Of a stretch of 64,000 bases of DNA, positions 59,208-64,000 are shown in pieces. Each line of letters begins with the position of its first letter. The first letter of the stretch is position 1. The notes beneath the pieces were generated by a model. That model had not been told where the DNA came from and ran no database searches. It saw only the letters and a program-made list of their open reading frames with translations. This DNA comes from Opitutia bacterium. GTDB taxonomy: Bacteria; Verrucomicrobiota; Verrucomicrobiia; Opitutales; Opitutaceae. The translations under genes and the position numbers were made by a program. The stretch spans positions 248,001 through 312,000 of the forward strand of contig JACPIT010000009.1 in assembly GCA_016187945.1 (NCBI GenBank), written 5' to 3'.

Positions 59208-59408
59208 AGAGGGGCGCGGGGCGCGCGGAGAGGAAAACAAGGGATTAACGAATACGAACGAGTCCGGAACGCCCGCGACCGAGGGGCGCGTAGCCGGCTC
59301 GGCGGCCGGGCGCTGGCTGCGCGGGTCCGCGAAGGCGTCGCTGGGCGAGAACAAGTCCGTCATGCGGAAAGTGTCTTCGCTGCGGGAGGAGGATGATGAG
59401 CTGTTCAT
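59196..59408 (-). CDS. Small ORF in the leuA leader (candidate leader peptide)
   Basis: 70 codons: six consecutive Ser near the start, [17 protein letters not shown], then Pro-rich to the end ([11 protein letters not shown]). Only two Leu, both the rare TTG, and several other AT-ending codons near the 3' end (GTT AAT CCC TTG TTT TCC TCT). No strong Shine-Dalgarno. It starts between the ilvC terminator and the leuA terminator and its stop is inside the latter. It does not have the Leu run of classic leu leaders. Confidence 0.45.
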   Translation of the reverse strand: MNSSSSSSRSEDTFRMTDLFSPSDAFADPRSQRPAAEPATRPSVAGVPDSFVFVNPLFSSPRAPRPSTQR

Positions 59409-59434
59409 GTCGATTCGTTTTCGAAGAGGCGGAG

Positions 59435-59471
59435 AAAAAAGGCGGGCGGCCGACGGGCAGCCGCCCGCCTT
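59435..59471 (-). terminator. Strong terminator after ilvC
   Basis: Perfect 12-bp stem (59439-59450 with 59460-59471; AAGGCGGGCGGC arm), 9-nt loop, TTTTTT on the minus strand, 24 bp after the ilvC stop. It separates the ilv genes from the leuA part of the cluster. Confidence 0.92.
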
Positions 59472-59494
59472 GGGGTAACACAACACCAAAAGGC

Positions 59495-60505
59495 TTACTT
59501 GGAGATCACGACGGGGTTGAGGAACGGCATCATCGCACGGAGTTGCACGCCGACCTTCTCGATCGGTTGGCTGCGCTCCTTCTTGCGGAAGGCGTTCATC
59601 GTCTTGCGGCCGTGTTTTTCGTTTTCGGCCATGAAGCGCTTGGCGAACTTGCCGCTCTGGATGTCGGCGAGGATGCGCTTCATTTCCTTCTGCGTCTCCT
59701 TGGTGATGACGCGCGGGCCGCTCTGGTAGTCGCCCCACTCCGCGGTGTCGGAGACGGAATAGCGCATGTAGTTCAGGCCGCCGCGATACATGAGGTCGAC
59801 GATGAGCTTCAGCTCGTGGAGGCACTCGAAGTAGGCGATCTCGGGCTGGTAACCGGCGTCGACGAGCGTCTTGAAGCCGGCCTTCACGAGTTCGGAGCAA
59901 CCGCCGCACAACACGGCCTGTTCACCGAACAAGTCGGTCTCGGTTTCCTCGGTGAACGTCGTCTCGAGCACGCCGGCGCGGGTGCAGCCGATGCCGCGCG
60001 CGTAGGAGAGCGCGAGCGCCTTGGCTTTGCCGGAAGCGTCCTGGTGCACGGCGTAGAGTCCGGGGACGCCGCCGCCCTCCTGGAACACTTCGCGCACGCG
60101 GTGGCCGGGGCTCTTCGGAGCAACCATGCACACGTCGACGTCGGTCGGCGGCTTGATGCCGCCGAAACGGATGTTGAAACCGTGCGCGAAGAACAGCGCC
60201 TTGCCGGCGGTGAGGTGCGGGGCGACGGACTCGCGATAGACGCGCGCGGCAACGTGGTCGGGCACGAGCATCATGATCACGTCGGCCCATTTGGCGACGG
60301 CCTCGACGGTGTCGACCTTGAGGCCGGCCTTCTTGGCTTTCGGGCGGGACTTCGAGTCCTTCGCCAGGCCGACGCGGACGTCGACGCCGCTGTCGCGGAG
60401 ATTGAGCGCGTGGGCGTGGCCTTGGGAGCCGTAGCCGACGATCGCAACTTTGCGGGCGCGGATCAGCGAGAGGTCCGCCTGCTTGTCGTAGTAGATTTTA
60501 GCCAT
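59495..60505 (-). CDS. ilvC: Ketol-acid reductoisomerase
   Basis: 336 residues, class I length. [20 protein letters not shown] is the NADPH site, [11 protein letters not shown] and [11 protein letters not shown] follow, and the knotted C-terminal domain has [34 protein letters not shown]. Converts acetolactate/acetohydroxybutyrate to dihydroxy acids in valine and isoleucine synthesis. Downstream of ilvN with a 52-codon ORF between; followed by a strong terminator. Confidence 0.97.
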   Translation of the reverse strand: MAKIYYDKQADLSLIRARKVAIVGYGSQGHAHALNLRDSGVDVRVGLAKDSKSRPKAKKAGLKVDTVEAVAKWADVIMMLVPDHVAARVYRESVAPHLTAGKALFFAHGFNIRFGGIKPPTDVDVCMVAPKSPGHRVREVFQEGGGVPGLYAVHQDASGKAKALALSYARGIGCTRAGVLETTFTEETETDLFGEQAVLCGGCSELVKAGFKTLVDAGYQPEIAYFECLHELKLIVDLMYRGGLNYMRYSVSDTAEWGDYQSGPRVITKETQKEMKRILADIQSGKFAKRFMAENEKHGRKTMNAFRKKERSQPIEKVGVQLRAMMPFLNPVVISK

Positions 60506-60553
60506 GAGTGAAAACGTGGGATGTGGGTTTGGTGTGGTGGTGGAAAAATTCGG

Positions 60554-60712
60554 TCAGTCGTGCGCGGGCGTGAAACGCGAGTCGCCGAAGAAGTCGTAAT
60601 CCGCCGACGCCGGGGCGGTGTCGGCGGCGGGGACTTCGTCGAAGAACTCGCTCAGCGACGGCGCGGTGAGAACCGCGCGCGAATCGCTGGCCGTTGCGCG
60701 TTGAGTGCTCAT
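60554..60712 (-). CDS. 52-residue acidic protein between ilvN and ilvC
   Basis: Starts at an ATG overlapping the ilvN stop (TGATG), with GC-rich third positions like its neighbours. The sequence ends acidic and aromatic: SLSEFFDEVPAADTAP, SADYDFFGDSRFTPAHD. No known family. Tight coupling suggests cotranslation with ilvN; it could modulate acetolactate synthase or be a neutral small ORF. Ends 48 bp before ilvC. Confidence 0.6.
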   Translation of the reverse strand: MSTQRATASDSRAVLTAPSLSEFFDEVPAADTAPASADYDFFGDSRFTPAHD

Positions 60713-61284
60713 CAGACGGACATCGCGAGGCCGGCGTGACTGTCGTCGGCGTGTTGGTTGTTCGTCACCTCCGCGCGCACGAGCGGCGGGTTGGCGGAGA
60801 GTTTGTCGTGGCCGCGCGCCATCGAGACGGCGCCGGTGCGGACGAGTTCGAGGATGCCGTAGGGGCGCATCACCATCTCGAACTTGCCGATCTTTTCCGG
60901 CGTGCCGGTGACTTCGATGACGACGGACTCCTCGTCGACGTCGACCACGCGCGCGCGGAACACGTCGACGAGTTCGAGCACTTGGGAGCGGGTCGTAGCG
61001 GTGACCTTGACCTTCACGAGACCGAGCTCGCGGTTGAGCGCGGGCTTGTGCGTGAGGTCGTCGACGCGGAGGACGTTGACGAGCTTGTAGAGGTTGGCCT
61101 CGACGATGCGCGCGCCGGCGTCGGTGGCGTCGACCACGACGGTGAGGCGCGACACGCCCGGCTGCTCGGTGCGGCCGACGGTGAGCGAGTCGATGTTGAA
61201 GTTGCGGCGGCGGAACAGCGAAGCGACGCGGTTCAGCACGCCGGGCACGTCCTCGACGTAGGCGATGAGAGTGTGTTTCGGCAT
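60712..61284 (-). CDS. ilvN: Acetolactate synthase small (regulatory) subunit
   Basis: 190 residues. HTLIAYVEDVPGVLNRVASL and FNIDSLTVGRTEQPGVSRLT are the ACT domain that binds valine for feedback inhibition; the C-terminal IlvN domain follows (DVDEESVVIEVTGTPEKIG). Forms the holoenzyme with IlvB. 18 bp downstream of ilvB, so cotranscribed. Confidence 0.95.
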   Translation of the reverse strand: MPKHTLIAYVEDVPGVLNRVASLFRRRNFNIDSLTVGRTEQPGVSRLTVVVDATDAGARIVEANLYKLVNVLRVDDLTHKPALNRELGLVKVKVTATTRSQVLELVDVFRARVVDVDEESVVIEVTGTPEKIGKFEMVMRPYGILELVRTGAVSMARGHDKLSANPPLVRAEVTNNQHADDSHAGLAMSV

Positions 61285-61302
61285 GGTAGGATTCTCCTCG
61301 GG

Positions 61303-63198
61303 TTAGCGGCGCTTCGATTTGCCGGCCTTGGCGCGCGCGGGCGCGACGCGGGCGGATTTCTTTTTCGACGACGGCGCGGGCTTGCGCTTGGCGGTCGGGG
61401 CGGTGGCGGCGGGCGACGGGCCGCCGGTGAGCGCGAGCTCGGAGACGGCGGCGGTTTCGCCGTTGGGCATCTGCCATTCCTTGTCGGCGCCGGACTCGGC
61501 GAGGATTTCGCGCTTCGGACGGCGGATCATGGCGTCGAGATCGGCGCCGGCGGGCACCATCGGGAACACGGCGTCCTCCTGCTCGACCACGAAGTCGACG
61601 ACGGTCGTGCGCTTGTCGGCGAGCACGGCTTTCACGGTGGCGTTGACCTCGGCGCGCTTGTCGCAACGCAGGCCGTTGAGGCGGTAAGCCTCGGCGAGCT
61701 TCACGAAATCCGGGCCGGTCATCGGCGTGGCGGCGTAGCGCTTCTCGTAGAAAAACTCCTGCCACTGGCGCACCATGCCGAGGAAGGCGTTGTTGATGAT
61801 CGCGACGTTGACCTTGATGCCTTCCTGCTCGGCGGTGGCGAGTTCGCACGAGGTCATCTGGAAGCCGCCGTCGCCGACGACCACCCACACGTCCTTGTCG
61901 GGACAGGCGAACTTGGCGCCGATGGCCGCGGGGAGCGCGAAGCCCATCGTGCCGAGGCCGCCGGAGGTGATGAGCGAGCGCGGCTTCTCGTGGCGGTAAT
62001 ACTGCGCTTCCCACATCTGGTGCTGACCGACGTCGGTGACGACGATCGTCTCGCGGTCCTTCGTGGCGCGCCAAAGGTCGTTGATCACGTGCGCGGCGTA
62101 GAGGTGGCCGTTGTCGGGCAATGCCTGGATGTCGCGCACGGCGGAGTCGCCCTTCATCTCGGCGATCTTCGCCCACCACTCGCCGCGGTCGGACGTGCGG
62201 ACCTTCGGGAGGATTTCCTCGAGGACTTCGCGGAGATCGCCGATGAGCGGCACGTCGACGTGAACGTTCTTGTTCACCTCGGACGGGTCGATCTCGACGT
62301 GGATCTTCTTCGCGTGCGGCGCGTAGGTTTTCAGATTGCCCGTGACGCGGTCGTCGAAGCGCATGCCGAGCGCGATGAGCAAGTCGGCTTGCTGAATGGC
62401 CTGGTTGACCCACGCCTCACCGTGCATGCCCATCATGCCGAGATTGAACGGCGACGAGGCGGGCACGACGCCGAGGCCGAGCAGCGTGACGGCGATCGGG
62501 ATGCGGGCGGTGTCGGCGAGCTCGAGCACTTGCGCGGTGGCGCCGGAGAGCTTGATGCCCTGGCCGGCGAGGATCACCGGGCGCTTGGCGGAGTTGATCA
62601 ACTCGAGCGCGCGCTCGTATTCGGTCGGCATGGCGCGGAGATTCGGGCGGTAGCCGGCGAGCTTCGGCGCGACGGCATCCCAGTCGAACTCGGCCGTCAT
62701 CTGCTGCGCGTCCTTCGTGATGTCGACGAGCACCGGGCCCGGGCGACCGCTCTTGGCGATGTAGAACGCCTCGCGGATCACGCGGGCGATGTCGCCGGTT
62801 TTCGTCACGAGGTAATTGTGCTTCGTCACGGGCAACGTGACGCCCGTCACGTCGGTTTCCTGAAACGCATCGGTGCCGAGCGCGCGCGAGCCGACCTGGC
62901 CGGTGATGCAGACGATCGGGGACGAGTCCATCATCGCGGTGGCGATGCCGGTGACCATGTTGGTGGCGCCGGGGCCGGAGGTCGCGATGGCGACACCGAC
63001 TTTGCCGCTGGCGCGCGCATAGCCGTCGGCCATGTGCGTGGCGCCTTGCTCGTGGCGCGTGAGGACGTGATGGATTTGCGGGTATTTCGTCATCGCGTCG
63101 TACGTCGGGAGGATTGCGCCGCCCGGATAGCCGAACACGACATCGACGCCCTCGCGAAGGAGGCATTCCCAGATGATTTCTGCGCCGGTGAGTTTCAT
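61303..63198 (-). CDS. ilvB: Acetolactate synthase large (catalytic) subunit
   Basis: 631 residues. GYPGGAILPTYDAM with the catalytic Glu in HEQGATHMADGYAR, ATSGPGATNMVTGI, and the ThDP motif GDGGFQMTSCELATA...NVAIINNAFLGMV. It makes acetolactate or acetohydroxybutyrate from pyruvate. After the normal end (~residue 570) a Lys/Ala/Pro/Arg-rich tail of about 45 residues (KRKPAPSSKKKSARVAPARA) is present, absent from typical IlvB. Confidence 0.96.
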   Translation of the reverse strand: MKLTGAEIIWECLLREGVDVVFGYPGGAILPTYDAMTKYPQIHHVLTRHEQGATHMADGYARASGKVGVAIATSGPGATNMVTGIATAMMDSSPIVCITGQVGSRALGTDAFQETDVTGVTLPVTKHNYLVTKTGDIARVIREAFYIAKSGRPGPVLVDITKDAQQMTAEFDWDAVAPKLAGYRPNLRAMPTEYERALELINSAKRPVILAGQGIKLSGATAQVLELADTARIPIAVTLLGLGVVPASSPFNLGMMGMHGEAWVNQAIQQADLLIALGMRFDDRVTGNLKTYAPHAKKIHVEIDPSEVNKNVHVDVPLIGDLREVLEEILPKVRTSDRGEWWAKIAEMKGDSAVRDIQALPDNGHLYAAHVINDLWRATKDRETIVVTDVGQHQMWEAQYYRHEKPRSLITSGGLGTMGFALPAAIGAKFACPDKDVWVVVGDGGFQMTSCELATAEQEGIKVNVAIINNAFLGMVRQWQEFFYEKRYAATPMTGPDFVKLAEAYRLNGLRCDKRAEVNATVKAVLADKRTTVVDFVVEQEDAVFPMVPAGADLDAMIRRPKREILAESGADKEWQMPNGETAAVSELALTGGPSPAATAPTAKRKPAPSSKKKSARVAPARAKAGKSKRR

Positions 63199-63230
63199 AG
63201 GTGGAAGTGAGTTGGGGTTGGTGAAACGGT

Positions 63231-64000
63231 TCAGGAAGTCACCGCGCCGAGCGCGGCGGAGGAAACGGTGGCGGCGTATTTCGCCATCACGCCGCGCTGA
63301 TAGCGCGGGACAGGCGGCGTCCAGCCCTGGCGGCGATACGTGAAATCGACCGCGGGGACCTCGACGTGCAATTTGCGCGCGGCGACATCGATCTCGATGA
63401 TGTCGCCCTCGTGCACGAACGCGATCAAGCCGCCCACGAACGCCTCGGGCGCGACGTGGCCAATCGACATGCCGCGCGTGGCGCCGGAGAAGCGTCCGTC
63501 GGTGAGCAACGCCACCGAGTCGGCCAGGCCGGCGCCCGCGAGCGCGGCGGTGACGCCGAGCATCTCGCGCATGCCGGGGCCGCCCTTGGGCCCTTCATAG
63601 CGGATGACGACAACGTCGCCGGCCTTGATTTTTTGCGCGGTGACGGCAGCCATCGCGTCTTCTTCGCAATTGAACACGCGCGCCGGGCCGCGGTGCTTCT
63701 GCACGCTGCTGCCGGCGACTTTGAGCACGCAGCCCTCCTCGGCGAGATTGCCGCGAAGGATGACGAGGCCGCCGTGCGGCTTGAACGGTTTTTCCACCGA
63801 GCGGATCACCAACTGGCCGGGCGTCTCGGGAGCGTTGCGCACTTCCTCGGCGAGCGAGCGGCCGGTGACCGTCGGGCAGCCGCCCGTGAGCAAATTGCCC
63901 TCGAGCAGACGGCGCAACAGGAGCGTGATGCCGCCCGCGGCGTGCATCTCGGTCGCGGTGTAGAGGCCGCCGGGTTTGAGCGTGGCGATCGTCGGCGTCT
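63231..64000 (-). CDS. ilvD: Dihydroxy-acid dehydratase (N-terminal part outside window)
   Basis: 256 C-terminal codons plus a partial codon are visible and the frame continues past the window edge ([20 protein letters not shown] at the edge). GKVDVVKA-type motifs appear as [33 protein letters not shown] and [20 protein letters not shown], the signatures of IlvD. The visible cysteine belongs to this late domain; the cluster-binding Cys residues lie beyond the edge. First gene of the visible ilv operon, 32 bp upstream of ilvB. Confidence 0.95.
   Translation of the reverse strand, partial: TPTIATLKPGGLYTATEMHAAGGITLLLRRLLEGNLLTGGCPTVTGRSLAEEVRNAPETPGQLVIRSVEKPFKPHGGLVILRGNLAEEGCVLKVAGSSVQKHRGPARVFNCEEDAMAAVTAQKIKAGDVVVIRYEGPKGGPGMREMLGVTAALAGAGLADSVALLTDGRFSGATRGMSIGHVAPEAFVGGLIAFVHEGDIIEIDVAARKLHVEVPAVDFTYRRQGWTPPVPRYQRGVMAKYAATVSSAALGAVTS

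Noticed and set aside
59182-59471. T-box or known leucine riboswitch upstream of leuA
   Set aside because: No T-box sequence (AGGGTGG-like) and no specifier-loop architecture seen; only the ORF and two intrinsic terminators.

Overview
The window is GC-rich chromosomal DNA. Its gene content is a large set of secreted glycosidases and sulfatases, a TonB-dependent receptor and tandem TonB-C proteins. Together with many composite REP-like palindromes, this suggests a polysaccharide-degrading member of Verrucomicrobiota, most likely Opitutaceae. That placement is inference from gene content; no 16S gene or phylogenetic marker was tested.

Layout. 1-11949: carbohydrate locus with a DUF1573 protein (cut by the window edge), a GH5-like secreted enzyme, two formylglycine sulfatases, a GPH sugar symporter, a ClC channel, a radical-SAM sulfatase maturase and a GH26 mannanase. 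12170-20327: a complete 8.1-kb filamentous-phage (inovirus) prophage integrated in tRNA-Asn(GTT), bounded by 27-bp direct repeats. 20641-40954: a parvulin isomerase, a second carbohydrate block (GH63-type, GH38, LacI regulator, MFS, TonB receptor, GH2), a frameshifted ABC exporter and surface-glycan genes (epimerase, UDP-galactopyranose mutase, glycosyltransferase). 41462-44827: a Csp3-like copper-storage protein, an SRPBCC/PRC-barrel fusion and a CnrYXH-like ECF sigma trio. 44985-53330: TonB proteins, a cluster of REP-like palindromes, a chemoreceptor and a 1209-residue hybrid histidine kinase. 53351-54033: hicBA beside tRNA-Thr(CGT), bracketed by a decayed copy of the tRNA 3' end. 54324-64000: a branched-chain amino acid locus on the minus strand (ilvD-ilvB-ilvN-smORF-ilvC-terminator-smORF-attenuator-leuA-cimA-leuB).

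How the genes work together. The sulfatases need the maturase encoded beside them. GH26, GH38 and GH2 enzymes together suggest breakdown of a (sulfated) mannose-rich glycan, imported through the TonB receptor and the symporters.

Most notable observation. The phage attachment site lies inside the 3' end of the integrase gene. In the excised circle, the integrase frame continues through attP for 79 more codons, which include a CxxC/CxxC zinc ribbon. It then runs through ATGA overlaps into the replication genes. Integration therefore separates the int promoter from the replication operon and gives a shorter integrase, which would be a recombination-gated switch. Second, a 70-codon ORF upstream of leuA ends in the loop of an intrinsic terminator, which looks like a non-classical attenuator. 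Both are sequence-based inferences.
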